64,000 nucleotides of DNA, taken from assembly GCA_030490835.1 (NCBI GenBank), contig CM059971.1, positions 7,196,938 through 7,260,937 on the forward strand. The letters run 5' to 3'. Position numbers and translations under genes: made by a program. The stretch is from Annona cherimola. Taxonomy: Eukaryota > Streptophyta > Magnoliopsida > Magnoliales > Annonaceae. Of the stretch, positions 33,508-45,164 are shown in pieces. Below the pieces are notes generated by a model. That model was not told the origin of the DNA. It saw nothing but the letters and a program-made list of their open reading frames with translations, and searched no databases. Position 1 is the stretch's first letter; each line of letters opens with the position of its first letter.

Positions 33508-34864
33508 TTAGTGAATTTCGCAGGTACCAGATCCTCTAACAGCATAATATGAAGAAAGCGAGGTCATTTGGCTTGTGGCATGCGAGGACATGTGTCTAGG
33601 GGCCCTCAAACAAATCCCCCTAATGAGAACACATTCAGAGAATAGATGGTTGGTATCTTCAATACCTGCTTTGCAAAAAAGGCACACGGGATCTACGTCA
33701 ATGCCCCTGTTCCGCAGGTTGAGAAGCGTCAGGAGTCCATCCAAGAATAGTCTCCAGCCGAAGATGATAATTTTGGATGAGAGCTTTGTTTGCCAAATTT
33801 CTTTATATATGGAGGATTGGGGGGAGGAAACATATCCCGAGTGAAGCACCCTATAGGCGGATCTAACAGTGTAGCCACCATGAGGCTCAAACTTCTAGAA
33901 TCTCATATCCTCTTGTGAGAGGGGAAGGGAATTTGACATATCACCCGCCACCCAATGTCACCCGCAGCTGCCACTATGCGCTCCTTAATCCATGACTAAG
34001 AGACCTCATTAATGAAGTAACTCACATTGACATTGTCCGAGATTGATAATGGGAGAGGCCCCGCCTTAGTGACCAAAGTGTCCAACCAGGGATCATTAAA
34101 AAATTGGACCCGCTCCCTGTTGCCAATCCGCCACATGCATCTAAAACGAATCACATCTTTGGCCTTTAGGATGCTCCTCCATGTGAAGGAATCTGATGGT
34201 TCTACGTGACAGTTCCAAATATCCTCATTCGGAAAATATCTTGCTTTTAGAACCTTATAATGCAATGAGTTTGAAGGAGAATTAAGCTGCCATACTTGCT
34301 TTGCGAGAAGAGCATAATTGAATATGTTTAGGTCCCGAAAGCCCAGCCCACCTAAGAACTTTGTTTTACACATATCCTTCATGCCACCCAGCTCATCTTG
34401 CGCTTACCACCATGTTCGCCCCACCAAAACCTGCTTAGCATTCCATTAAGTTCTAAAGAGAGAGATTTCGGTAGTAGAAAGATGCTTGTCGTGTATGTTG
34501 GGATTGCTTGTGCAGCCACCTTAATGAGGATCTCTTTGCCGCCCCACGAGAGTAACCTTCTTTTCCATCCTTGAACTTTCCTCCATACCCTCTTCCTCAA
34601 ACCCTTAAACATCATTTGCTTAGACCTCCCTAACCAGGCTGGTAGTTCCAGATAGTTCTGAATTTCTTGGTCCATAGATCCCAGTAACGAACTTATATGT
34701 TGCCTAGAAGCCAAGTCGGTGTTGGAGCTAAAGAAAACAAATGTCTTGTCTACATTAACGACCTGTCTAGAAGACTCCGAGTACCGTCGGATGATAGCCA
34801 AGAAGTTTGTGACATCCATAGAAGAAGCCCGCAAAAAAATGATGGCATCATCCGCGAACAGCAA
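33508..34864 (-). pseudogene. LINE reverse transcriptase C-terminal part and zf-RVT
   Basis: 34864-34379 begins LFADDAIIF (the FADD catalytic motif of RT) and contains LELPAWLGRSKQ and a GWKRRLLSWGGKEILIKV segment. 34382-33996 continues with GGLGFRDLNIFNYALLAKQ in another frame. 33849-33508 holds the zf-RVT region (WQTKLSSKI, then VCLFC, ETNHLFxEC-like DTNHLFSEC). Three frame changes separate the parts. About 110 codons around 33850-33995 are poorly conserved. Confidence 0.85.
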
Positions 34865-36226
34865 ATGGGTAAGTATAGGCCCCTAGGATTGATTTTGATC
34901 TCATGAATGCTAGAGCATGCAACCGCATTGTTAATAAGAGCAGAGAGCCCTTCAGCACATAGAATAAACAGATAAGTGGATAGCGGGTTCCCTTGCCGCA
35001 AGCGTCGCGGAGGTTGAAAGTACCTTGATTTAAAACCATTGACATTCACCCTGTATTTCACAGTGGAGACAACATAGGATCCAATTAATCCAGCGCAGGC
35101 AGAAATTCATTGCATCCAATATCTGCGGTAGAAATACCCACTCAACCCTATCATAAGCCTTGGACATGTCCAACTTAATAGTTATTTCATTCCGCTTCCG
35201 ACCTTGCCTTCTGCGAAGATAATGAATGGCTTCATAGGCGACCAACATATTATCCGTGATGAGTTGACTTGGAACGAAGGTGCTTTGGTTGTCACTGATG
35301 ACGTCATGGAGGCATTGCTTAAGCCTGTTTGCCAGAACCTTAGCCAAGATCTTGTATATCACATTGCACAGACTGATTGGGCAAAATTGGGACAACTCAT
35401 GAGCGTCGACCTTCTTCGGGATCAATATCAGTGTAGTGGAGTTGACAGAACTAAGTTGGGAAGCCTGTACAGCAGGATTTGTCTCCTCCATAAACATTTT
35501 GCACCACAGAAAAATCTCCTGGCCCATCGTATTCCAATGTTTTTGGAAAAAGCCAGCGGACATTCCGTCTGGGCCCGGAGCCTTTGTAGGGCTCATGTCG
35601 TTCACTGCATTTGCTACTTCCGCAAAAGTCAAAGGTAAAGTGAGATTGTGCCTTTGTTGGTTGGATATTCTTTGGGAGATGAGTCTTTGAACCCAGGAAG
35701 CGGCCTGTGGTGGCGAGGAAGTGAATACACTCTTAAAATGATCCATTGCTAAATCAAGCAGCCGGTCTTGATTATGCACCCATTGCCCATTGTGGTCGCG
35801 TAGGGCTTCAATGGAATTGGACCATCTTCCGTTAGAGGTCATCCGATGGAAGAAACCCGTATTCTTGTCACCTGCGGGAAGCCAATGAGTTTTTGCCCGC
35901 TGCCGCCATAATTGTTCCTCATCATGGAGTAATAGATTAATTCTAAATCTTGTCCATTGAATAGCTTCATCTCGTTGGTCAGTGGGGTTCTGGGTCATAA
36001 GCGAATCAAGTTCCATTTGGTTCTTATCAATTTCCTGCCTTAAATTTCCTCTCTTCAATCTGTTCCATCTGGATAACGCTTTACTGCATTCCTTTATCTT
36101 CCACCCAAGTAGATCCGAAGTGGCCAAAATATTAGTAGGTGCAGAGCCCCAAATTTTGTTTATAATACCATGTGTTGCCTTGTCTCTTGCCCAGAAAAGT
36201 TCATATCGAAATTCCCTAGGAGGTCA
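34750..36226 (-). pseudogene. LINE reverse transcriptase N-terminal and palm
   Basis: 36127-35030 has a DKNTGFFHR segment, TKAPGPDGMSAGFFQKHW, TLILIPKK, a CPISLCNVIYKILAKVLANR segment (R here is usually preceded by RPISL; the Arg is Cys), QSTFVPSQLITDN and KLDMSKAYDRVEW (catalytic Asp). A frame change near 35045 leads to GNPLSTYLFILCAEGLS, where the usual GDPLSP has become GNPLST. The frame overlaps the FADD segment. The N-terminal link 36226-36128 is open in the same phase as the endonuclease. Confidence 0.85.
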
Positions 36227-37024
36227 TCACCTACTCCTCCTCCAATCCAAGATCAGCAGAACAGGGCAATGGTCCGATGTGGCAGCAGATAGGTGAAAGA
36301 GTTTGGCGAGAGGATAGGATGATGTCCAGTTTTGCATCGCTAATCTCCTATCCAACCTGGCTTCCACCCGATGGTGTCCCCTTCTATTATTTCTCCAAGT
36401 CATAGGCTGTCCAACAAAACCTAAATCCATTAAGTTACAACTGTCCACCGTATCACAGAAAAGATCCATCTGAGTCCGGGAGCGCGTCCTCTGACTACAG
36501 TATTCAGTGGGTCCCATGACCTCATTGAAATCCCCCATCACCAGCCATTGAGAGCTTGTCCCGCCTTTAAGTTGCTCCAAAATATTCCAACTTTGATACC
36601 TTTTGTGTGCATCTGGATGACCATAAAAGCCTGTGAAAGGCCATCCCAAAAATTCTTCATGAATGTGGTGAGCGGAGAAGCTAAGAATATTTGTAGGATG
36701 AGCATGATTCCAAAGAAGAGCAAGTCCTCTTCTTCTTGCTTCAGATTCCACCGCAAAACAGCAGTCAAAATTCAACTACCTTCTGATCCCCTCCATTTCC
36801 CTTGTTGAGCGTTTTGTTTCATTGAGGAAGATAAGAATGGGATCTTGTTTCCTGACCAAGTCCAGGAGGCATCGAATTTCACGTGGGTTCCCAAGCCCAC
36901 GGCAATTCCAAGTTAAGAGTGTCATGTCAGATGAGGTGGGGCTGAGGGTGTCCCTCAGCCACCACCTCTTCCTCATTAGATGATCCACCCATGATGAACC
37001 GCTTCTTGTTCTGTAGGTTCCCAC
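36227..37024 (-). pseudogene. LINE AP-type endonuclease
   Basis: An apurinic-like endonuclease nicks target DNA for target-primed reverse transcription. Landmarks: LTWNCRGLGNPRE near the start, LNETK (metal-binding Glu), VMGDFNEV, a PMTWRN segment, ARLDR and TSDHCPVLL (catalytic His). A stop at 36776-36778 and two adjacent TGA near 36224-36229 interrupt the frame, which otherwise continues in the same phase into the reverse transcriptase. The start ATG at 36984 (MTLLTWNC) is the likely ORF2 start. It overlaps the end of ORF1 in another frame. Confidence 0.85.
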
Positions 37025-38482
37025 TATAACTCATCTCACCTCTCTTTTTGCCATTGGCCAAATGTGTAATCGTAGTCCAGCTGCGATCCTCAGCCTCCAT
37101 GCCTCTAGCCTTCCGCTTCCATCTTCCTTTTGGTTTTACAACTGTCTTATCATTCAGACCCAGTCCAACCTCCAATGGTGCCAAAAGAAGATGGGTTTTG
37201 TTGGTGGTTTCATCTGCCGGAACCATAAGAATAACGTTTATTGGCTTGTCCTCTTGACGTTCCGGATCAGATGGGTCTTTACCTCTGTGAGACAGTGCAC
37301 CATCTTCAGAATTGCAACATAAATCTAACACTCCTTCATAGCCATTTATGTCAGTAGCTATCCTTGAGGAACTGCCCCAAGATGGGTGGACAACACCCTG
37401 ATTCTCCAAGGCAGCAATCATGTATCCTAGTTCAGAGCATGGATAGACGAGAGTTCTCTCCATAGCTGCACAGACGAGAGTTCTCACCATAGCCTCTCCC
37501 TCTGGTCTCTTGTCGGGGGTTAGGAGAGGGGTCTGGGCAGGAAGAACACGAGACAAGGAGGTTTCGGTGGCAGATGCAGGAAGGGGGTGGGAGATATCAG
37601 CGCCAGGTGGGTCCGTGTGGGAAGCAGCAGGCGCATAATGAGAGGGAGGGATTCCAGCTGCAGACTTCCATGAGTTAGTCTCCTCAGGTTGTTGCCAGTT
37701 ATCCAGTTGCGTTGTCATCAGAGGTTCCTATAGCTGCCTGTGAGGCAGTTTGTTTCCTGGCAGAGTTTGGGGGAGAAACCCCAAGCTGATACATCCATTT
37801 GGCTCCTTTTAGCTCTGACTGCGTCCCGCAGAGAGATATCCTGGCCGCCAGTGTATTTACGTGGCGTCACACGATTACCTTGTTGATCATACGCACGAAG
37901 TCTCATTGGTTTTGTTCTGACCCTCAACCAGTTGCCATACCGCATGTCGGCTTCACGAACTGGCTCCTTATTCGTGGAGAGCGCCATGCAATCCTTGAAC
38001 GCATGTCCCATGACTCAGTAGTAGAAACAGAACACGGGGAGTTTCTCATATTGAAAGTTCACCCATTGCCTTTTTTGTGATTCCAGTTGTATGAAAATAC
38101 CTCTCCTCAACGGTTCCGTGCACTTCACGGTAACCAGCAGCTTCAATTCCGACTCATTTACAATGACCTCGTGCAACTCCTCAAAAGAGCTCCCAATGCA
38201 TTGTCCCAGATAGTGCTCATCGACCAAGTATGGGGATCCCATGACATGCACCCAATGGGGCATTTTCACAAGCACCACCTATGCGGTTGACACCTCTTCC
38301 TTTAGATCCTCTAAAAGCACGAGATATCTGTCGAATAGCCAAGGTCTCCCCCCCAGAATCCTCTTCTTGTCATTCTGATCGAAGAAGGAAATCCGATATA
38401 AGTCCTCGCCGACGTCAGTGAAGTGGAAAGGCCCACACGTCCTCCATAGCCTTCGCATAGACAAAAGGGATTTCCCCATCAC
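36927..38482 (-). pseudogene. LINE ORF1, DUF4283 plus zinc knuckle
   Basis: ORF1 proteins bind LINE RNA. The visible part starts inside DUF4283 (MGKSLLSMRRLWR, then TDVGEDLYRISFF and GGRPWLFDRYLVLL), so the N-terminus is lost. Stops interrupt at 38279-38281 (GCA TAG, probably a lost Gln codon) and 38012-38014. PHWVHVMGSPY and VDEHYLGQCIG follow. The second stop falls in the zinc knuckle, CFYY-stop-VMGHAFKDC, where the pattern C-x2-C-x4-H-x4-C predicts Cys and Gly at the Tyr and stop positions. A frameshift near 37718 leads to a 263-codon P/T/S-rich tail. Confidence 0.82.
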
Positions 38483-38489
38483 ATAATTT

Positions 38490-39150
38490 TGGAATATTTT
38501 ATTTCTCCATATTTCCTAAATCTTTGTGTTTTTTTTCTTGATTTCTTGGACAGAAAACCTTCACAGGAGACATAGCATCACAATTCCGGATCTCAATGGC
38601 TTGGCTTGCATTTTCTCTTTCAAGATGCGTGCAAAAGTAAGGGACACATCTAGCAAAGGCTAAGGATGCAAATTCTTATTTACTACCAGGAAATTTTCAA
38701 ATAAACCTTCGAATTTTTAAATTAAATTAGATATGTACAACTTGTTAGTAACTAACTCTAGTTGTAACTTATAATAAAATATTATTAAATAAAAATAATA
38801 ACAAAAACCAATTGAATACAAAAGTTTAGAGGGGAATTCCCAAATATATTACAAATTTTACCCTAATTCCTTATGCACTTATAAATTTAAAAAATTCTTC
38901 TTATACCTTCCGATATATTATGAATTAAGGACAAATATAGTATGCATGTGAAAATTTTCTATGATAAGATCTTGACAGTTCAATAGTTTCCATTTGAGGA
39001 ATAATTATTAGTTTTTAACTTGTAGATATTGAACATCCAAATTAGCAGAGTCCATACCAATAGCACGCTGAATTAGCTATAAATATAAGACATATATGGG
39101 CACTGCTTGTATATAATCAAGTGACATAGAACCAATTTCATGTAATCTCT
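38490..39150. repeat. Dispersed module M1, copy next to LINE
   Basis: 38490-38665 (TTTTGGAATATTTTATTTC, then GAAAACCTTCAC, GACATAGCATCACAATTCCG, GATCTCAATGGCTTG) recurs at 45224-45405 and 46113-46300, and weakly at 43000-43100 and 54888-54935. 38829-38890 (TTTAGAGGGGAATTC) recurs at 46470-46530. It is non-coding. Confidence 0.75.
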
Positions 39151-40386
39151 TTCTTTTTTTAAAAAAATGATTGGTAAAATTAAATTCATTCATTATATTT
39201 AACATTATTTATTTAATTAAGAGATCAAGTTTCATCCAATTCATATTTGTTTAGAAAAGATACATTCATGTGCAAATCAGGAAAAATACTTAAATCTATT
39301 CACATATGTATTAGAATATAATAATATTTTATAAAATTATTTGTCCATGTAGTAATGGTAATTTACATAGTTTGGATGTTGAAAATACTACTGTAGAATT
39401 ATTTTTAAGTATTAAATTATTTTATTATATTGATTTTACATATTTATAGATGAGGTACATACATTGTGATACAAAAAAAATGAAAGGATCTTTATGATAA
39501 TATAAATGATGTTAAATATAATAGATAGAGTTGATTATTTGTCAGTCATCAATATATTAAAAATGAGGGGGTTACATAAGAGGTGTTTCATAGAAGCAAG
39601 CTCGGCTACACTCCGCTTCTTTATAGCTGAGTTACATTTAAATGATTTTATATAACTCTTTCATTTTTTAAGATGTTAATGATTGATACAAAATTCATTT
39701 TATTCATTGCATGAATAAAATATAGTTATGTTAAGGTATAAATTAAGAAAAAAACTTAGATCCACCAAATATATATTAAAATGTAATAGTACTGTATAGA
39801 ATTGTTTATTTATATAGTAATAATATTTTATCTGGTTTAGATATTGAAAATACTAGGTAGAAACCAATTTTTAGTATTAAATTATTTTATTACCATGACT
39901 TCACACTTTCATAGATAAGGCCTGATATAGCAATACTAAATAAATGAGCGATAATAAAGATGATGTTAAATACAATTGGTATAATGGATTTTTTCATTAA
40001 TCATAAAAATATTAAAAATAAAATAATCATCTAAAAAAAGGTTTAATAGAAACAGAGCTATATACATTGATGACCGAGAAGCTACATTAGTGAGCGAAGT
40101 TAAAGATGTTGATGAGCGGATAGATAGGTATTTCTCCGTCTAGTCCTCAATTTCCCCATGTGAACCATCGGACACTTATTCAGATTATAATAAATGAGAG
40201 TACGTTTATAGCACCATCTGCACCATCATCCGTTACTTGGTCAAGTTACTATCAAATGCTAATTACATGAATCAATACTATCAAATGCTAATTACATGAA
40301 TCAATGGGTCAATACTTCTTGTCTTTTAAAATTACCATCTGAACCCTTTATAGGTCAAGCCACTCATTAAAAAAAAGATAATTAAT
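39151..40386. repeat. Tandem duplicated 480-bp AT-rich module
   Basis: 39160-39640 and 39660-40040 share TTAATGATTGATACAAAATTCATT-like starts, GATATTGAAAATACTA, TATTAAATTATTTTATTA and GATGTTAAATA. A third copy is at 52410-52870. 40060-40330 is a further module with homologues at 40770-40985 and 53560-53790 (GGGCTACATTAGTGAGCGA, CCCCATGTGAA). It contains a 27-bp exact tandem copy (TATCAAATGCTAATTACATG) at about 40249-40302. Confidence 0.65.
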
Positions 40387-40391
40387 AAACG

Positions 40392-40592
40392 GCATGTTTG
40401 GCAACACACAAAACTTTTTAACGTAAAATTTTTCTATTTAAAACTTTTCATCTTTTATAACTATTCTATTTTTTAATTATTTTTTACATTGTTCTATAAA
40501 CTATCTTACTTTTCAATCATTTCTACACAACTACCTATACAACTAACTTATTTATTTTAACATTAAAAATTTTATCATTTTCCAAAAAATAC
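40392..40592 (+). mobile_element. Tourist-like MITE, right end missing
   Basis: It starts GGCATGTTTGGCAACAC and follows the 56497 copy through AAACTTTT, CTATTTTTTAATTATTTTTT, CTTTTCAATCATTTCTAC, CCTATACAACTAAC and TTATTTTAACATT, then loses similarity before the right terminus. Confidence 0.7.
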
Positions 40593-42039
40593 TACCGAAG
40601 ATGGCAATACGTGAACTATCGTTAGCATGCGCCTAGCTAGTGTTCCTCCGGTGAGAATTTGACACGGTCACACGGGTTCCAAGTGCAGGCCTGTTGCTAG
40701 TCTTGCACGTGCGGTCCGTATGCATAGGAGTATTTTCCAATATATTTTCTTATATATACGTTGAACACCGATATGGGCTACATTAGTGAGCGATGTTAAA
40801 GATGCTGCCCTGTTCCCCATATGAATCATTGCACAGGCAAATGTAGATTGTGAGAAATGAATGGATGTCTATCGTCACCACGTCGACCATAATCCATTAA
40901 TTAGTGAAGCTACTATTAAAAGCTTACATGAATGGATGGATCGATATTTATAGTCTTTCTACAACCACTATCTTAACCCTTCATAACCCTTCATAGGTTA
41001 AAAAGTTAGTCAAAATAATATAATGCTGATAGCTACTCTTAAAAAATTAATCAATATGATATAATGCTGATAGCTAAATACGTTGACCGATGTTTTGTCG
41101 CCCCACAATCTCAACCTAAGCAGTAGTGCATGCTGCTCTAGATGCTCATCCATGCTGCGAGCGGTTCAAGCTACTCTCCAGATACTCTTCAATGTCTAGC
41201 TCGACATGGAGCGTTCGCATGTGGTATTATTTTTTTTATTACTATTTATATAATACGACAACTGATATGGTATGATAAGTATCTTTACAACCCTCACACC
41301 TCACACTGTCGAAGAAATTTTATAAATACACGGGGGACATCTCTAAATGAAAACCGTACTTTTAGGGGGAAAATTATTATACAACTTACACCTAGCAGAC
41401 CTCAAAATAGCGCCAGCAATAGCGCGTACCATTTTGCCGTAGGCACGGTGGCCTAGATGGCACTGTAGCAGATGTTTGTTACAGTGTTATTTTTTCGTGA
41501 GGAACGGTGGGATGAGATGGAATATGTGAAATGAATTGTTTTGAAAATTATGTAATTAATATGAAATAAGAAAAATAAAAGTAAAATAAAAAGAGCAGTT
41601 GGAGTATAATAATAAAGGGAAATGATTTGAATGCGAAGCAAAAGAGTAAAAATACTACTTGATTGATGAATTAGTGAGCTTGGAAATTAGTGCCCTCATG
41701 TTTCTCCATGCCAAATTTCTCACACGTGTTATCAAACAAGTCCTAAAATTTGTGTTTTTGTATGGTAACTGTACAGTTTTGGCAAAGTTATAGAAATATC
41801 ACAATCTTTTTTTAAAAAATTGTATATCTGCCTGTACAATTTGCCATAAATTGTGACATATTTGAAAATAACAAAAATGTACTTGCAAATAAATAAAATT
41901 ACATAATGCATGAAATCACATTCAAAATAAAATTTATTATTTTTCTTCATAAACTGCTTTTACGTATTTTTTTAAAAAAATAAGTTTTGGGAGCATTTAA
42001 TTGGTTTTTCAACTCTTAAAAAACTTGATTTATATATAC
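40593..42039. other. Intergenic DNA with repeat modules
   Basis: 40640-40985 repeats modules found at 32270 and 53420-53790 (TCCGGTGAGAATTTGACAC, then TAGTCTTGCACGTGCGGTCC). 41100-41230 has short GC-balanced text (ATGCTGCTCTAGATGCTCAT) without identity. The 104-residue frame at 41142-41456 has no recognised family and no second copy, and I do not call it a gene. Confidence 0.5.
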
Positions 42040-42240
42040 GCATATCTAAAATGGGTAAAATACTTATATGTTAAAAAATTAAAATACATATATACACATT
42101 TAAAATGGTCAATTTTGGTTTATACATTAAATACATCTATATTAACAAGTTTACGGTGAAAAAGTAAAAAAATATATTAAATAATTTTTTTGAGGTGAGT
42201 AAAATAATGGCTTACTTAGCCTACCTAACAATATTACTTC
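42040..42240. mobile_element. Foldback MITE arm, copy F4
   Basis: The right-arm text of the foldback family is present (ACATTAAATACATCTATATT, AAGTTTACGGTGAAAAAGT, ATTTTTTTGAGGTGAG, GGCTTACTTAGCCTACCTAA). The left arm is not clear. Confidence 0.5.
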
Positions 42241-42721
42241 TTTTTTATACTATTATTTGTTTTCAAGGGTATTTTTATAATTTTCAAAAGAAAATTTAAC
42301 GAAAGTAATATGCTTATAATTTCAAACACTCTGTGCGGGTATATATATAATTCTTTGAAATCTCATAATATGCCTTCAATTTGGCCCAAACTAGCGAATA
42401 TATGTGCAAAAATTTCCTTTTAAATTTAGTACAGTTTAAAAGGAATTTAATTATTCATGGGGAACAATGGAATTTGATATTTAACAATATCAATTGAACA
42501 AATTTTAATAAAAAAGTCTATCAAAATGTGTTGAAATTTAAAGCCGTTAATCCAAATTCAACAAAGGCTTTATTAATTAGATTGTATTAGAACCCACTAC
42601 ATTATTTTGAAGCACATTATTTTGGAAAGTTGAAGTGTGATGTATGTTGACCAAAAAAAAAGTGTGACGTTAAACTCTTTTTTTCATTTTTACTCAAATA
42701 TGTATTTTTTCTTATTTTTTA

Positions 42722-43003
42722 AGGTGTATTTGTTTACACCTAAAATGTTTAAATAGAAAATTTTCAATATAAAATTTTTTACTTTGTACGATTATCCTAT
42801 TTTTAAATTATTTTTCTCAATTTACTATACAACTATCCTATGTTTTAATTATTTCTACATTACTACTATAAATTTACCTTATCTATTTTAACTATATTGT
42901 CTTTACTCCTTATCATTATTCCTATTATACTATATCATTTTTGTTATTTTAAAAACTTTTACATTAAAATTCTTTATTTTATCACTTCCCATGCACACCT
43001 CGA
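42722..43003 (+). mobile_element. Tourist-like MITE, near full length
   Basis: AGGTGTATTTGTTT at the left, TGCACACCT at the right, with the family interior between (CGATTATCCTATTTTTAAATT, CTATACAACTATCC, TTATCTATTTTAACTATATT, TCTTTACTCC, CCTATTATACTATATCA). The termini have drifted from GGGTGTGTTTG/CAAACACACCC, so this copy is older than 56497-56789. Confidence 0.75.
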
Positions 43004-43292
43004 TTTCTCAAACCTTCACGGGAGATACAATGACAGTTAAGGATGTAAATGGAGAGGTATGGAAATTTAAGGGAAGTATCCAACGCGATAAAAGGAAACA
43101 AATTCCCATTTACTACTTGTTGTTCAAGTATTGTTTAATGAAAAGGTTCGAAAAATAAACGAAAAAACTTTTTACTATACGTTCACATATATAAATCAAT
43201 TAATTTTATTGAGGAAAATAAATCAATTAATTCAGTTATGAAGAGGAAGAATTCAAAAATGTGTGTCACTTATTTAGAGTACAAATAGATAA
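43004..43292. repeat. Weak M1 module and tandem flank
   Basis: 43004-43100 retains AACCTTCACGGGAGA and GGAAGTATCCAACGCG-like text of module M1. 43138-43330 is duplicated at 43815-43990 (TATATAAATCAAT, AAAAATGTGT, TTATTTAGAGTACAAATAGAT). Confidence 0.55.
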
Positions 43293-43662
43293 GAGAAATG
43301 ATTCTATCACCCTAGGCTAAGTAATGACGCATCTTAAAATACTCATTTAAAATATATTTTTTACTTTTTTCGTACATTTTTTATGTAAGTATACTTAATA
43401 TATAACCAAATTTTATCATTTTTTGAATAGATGAATATATTTTTTAAAATTTTAAATACGAGGGTATTCTAGCTTACCCCATATGTTTAAAAATCTAAAA
43501 AAATATATAAATATATCAAAAATTATAAAACTTAATTTATGTATTGAGTACATCTATATTAATAAGTTTATAGGGAAAAAGAAAAAAACTAAATAGATTT
43601 TTTTATATGAGCTAAGTAAGCTATTGTGTAGCTTAGGCTAACAAGATCATCTCTTCACAAGT
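43293..43662. mobile_element. Foldback MITE, copy F2
   Basis: The arms are inverted repeats: left GAGAAATGATTC...CCCTAGGCTAAGTAATGA; right, read in reverse, GAGATGATC...TTAGCCTAAGCTACACAAT. Inside, CTTTTTTCGTACATTTTTTA pairs with CTTTTTCCCTATAAACTTAT, and the two centres meet near 43460-43490. It has no coding capacity. Confidence 0.75.
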
Positions 43663-43954
43663 AATATATTTATTTAAAAATTAAAATTAACTCTTACCAT
43701 AGTTTATAATAAAATTAATAACAAAAGCTATTAAATACAAAAATTTTAGAAAATTTTAAAGTTTAAAATGCGGTAGAAGGATAAAAATTTGCATTTACTA
43801 CTAGTTGTTCAAGTATTGTTTCTTAAAAATTTTCAGAAAACAAAAGAAAAAACTTCTGACCATACGTCTGCATATATAAATCAATCAATTTAGTTGTGAA
43901 GATGAAGAATTGAAAAATGTGTATAACTTATTTAGAATACAAATAAATAGGAGA
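43663..43954. repeat. Flank module, duplicated
   Basis: Its last part (43815-43954) repeats 43138-43292, and 43675-43770 (AAAACTAAAATTAACTC-like) recurs at 44290-44400. The foldback copies and their flanks therefore form a tandem series of period about 660-690 bp. Confidence 0.6.
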
Positions 43955-44290
43955 AATGATTATGCTAGCACAAGCTCAGTAATGACTTATTTAGCCCAAC
44001 TCAAAAAACCTATTTAAAAACTAGTTTTTGCTTTTTTCGTAAACTTACTTGTCTAAGTGATTTAATAGATAAATCAGGTTTTATTATTTTTAGATAGATG
44101 TATATATATTTTAAGATTTTTAAATATTGGGTATTTTTAGCCTCCCCACTATGTTTAAAAATATTTATACATATCCAAAAATGATAAATTTTAGTTCATA
44201 TAGGGAAAAAGTAAAAAAAAAAAAAAAAATTAATGGATTTTTTTATATGGGCTAAGTAAGCCATTATATAGTTCGGGCTATAACATATTT
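43955..44290. mobile_element. Foldback MITE, copy F3
   Basis: Left arm GAGAAATGATTATGCTAGC, then ACAAGCTCAGTAATGACTTA; right end GGGCTAAGTAAGCCATTAT, then AGTTCGGGCTATAAC. The interior words match F2 (TTTTTCGTAAACTTACTTG; CATATAGGGAAAAAGTAAAA). It contains an A run at about 44213-44229. Confidence 0.72.
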
Positions 44291-45164
44291 TATTTAAAAA
44301 CTAAAATTAACTCCTATCATAGTCTATCATAAAATTTTATTAAATAAAATTAATAACAAAAGGCGATTAAGTACAAAAATTTTAGAAAGATTCTTAAATA
44401 TACTTTCAAAGTTTGATCTTAATTTCTTATGTACTAATGAAATTCCAAAATAGAAACGATTCTGTTAGCCTAAGCTCAGTAATAACTTAGTCTATCTCAA
44501 AATTTTCACAAAAAATGTTTATCTAAATGTATTCAATAGATAAACCAAGTTTTACCTTTTTAGATATATATTTTTTAAGCTTTTTAAAATGGCTAGAATA
44601 CTCCTATATTTAAAATTTTAATATATATATACATATTACTTTGGAGCATATTACTTTCAAAAGTTAAAAGTAGGGAGAAATTCCTTTTATACTCCTAACA
44701 TCTGTACGTAATTCATAATATACCCACAAATGTTTCACGAATTCTCTTGTGTCTATAACATTTCACCTTAAATTCCTATTATACCTATGTCGTTAATACA
44801 ATTGTTGTCTATCTTATTGAAAAGATAATTATACCCTTTTAAAAATTTTCTCATTAAAATAATTCAACCTAAATATGACTTTTAAATTATTTAATATCAT
44901 ATATTGATAATTTACTATCATTAATTGAGTTATGTTAAGGTTAAATTGTCTTAATTAAAAAATTTTGAATGAGCGAAATTATCTTTTTATAGGATAGAGA
45001 ATGGTTGTATTGACGGCACGAGTATAAGAGAAATTTATAGTGAAATGTTATGAGCATAGTAAAAATTTATAAAATATTATAAGTATAGAAGGAATTAGAA
45101 GTAAACAATGCGCAGTAAGAGGAATTTTCCAGTTAAAAGTGTGATGCAAGTTGACCTCAAGAAA
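44291..45164. mobile_element. Foldback arm F5 and AT-rich DNA
   Basis: 44455-44640 has a left arm of the foldback family (GATTCTGTTAGCCTAAGC, TCAGTAATAACTTAG, ATAGATAAACCAAGTTTTA) without its right arm. 44640-45164 is AT-rich and shows no coding. Confidence 0.5.

Larger units (their letters stand above)
32811..38482 (-). mobile_element. 5'-truncated L1-type LINE, decayed
   Basis: On the minus strand: ORF1 with DUF4283 and a zinc knuckle, then an endonuclease, reverse transcriptase, zf-RVT and RNase H, ending in a short poly(A) (T run at 32811-32818). The element is missing the start of ORF1 and the 5' UTR, typical of incomplete target-primed reverse transcription. It sits inside a repeat module: left flank GCTTGCCTTTCAAACTC, right flank AATTTTGGAATATTTTATTT. 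Uninterrupted versions of that junction are at about 45182-45240 and 46063-46125. The 5' edge is uncertain within about 38460-38485 because the flank itself contains an AAAGGGATT-like word there. No clear target duplication was found. Confidence 0.88.

Noticed and set aside
35204..35690. Plus-strand frames of 144 and 84 codons
   Set aside because: They are antisense to the LINE reverse transcriptase, which has clear family motifs on the minus strand.
41142..41456. 104-codon frame on the plus strand
   Set aside because: It lies in DNA made of repeat modules, has no recognised domain and no support for a start or conservation.
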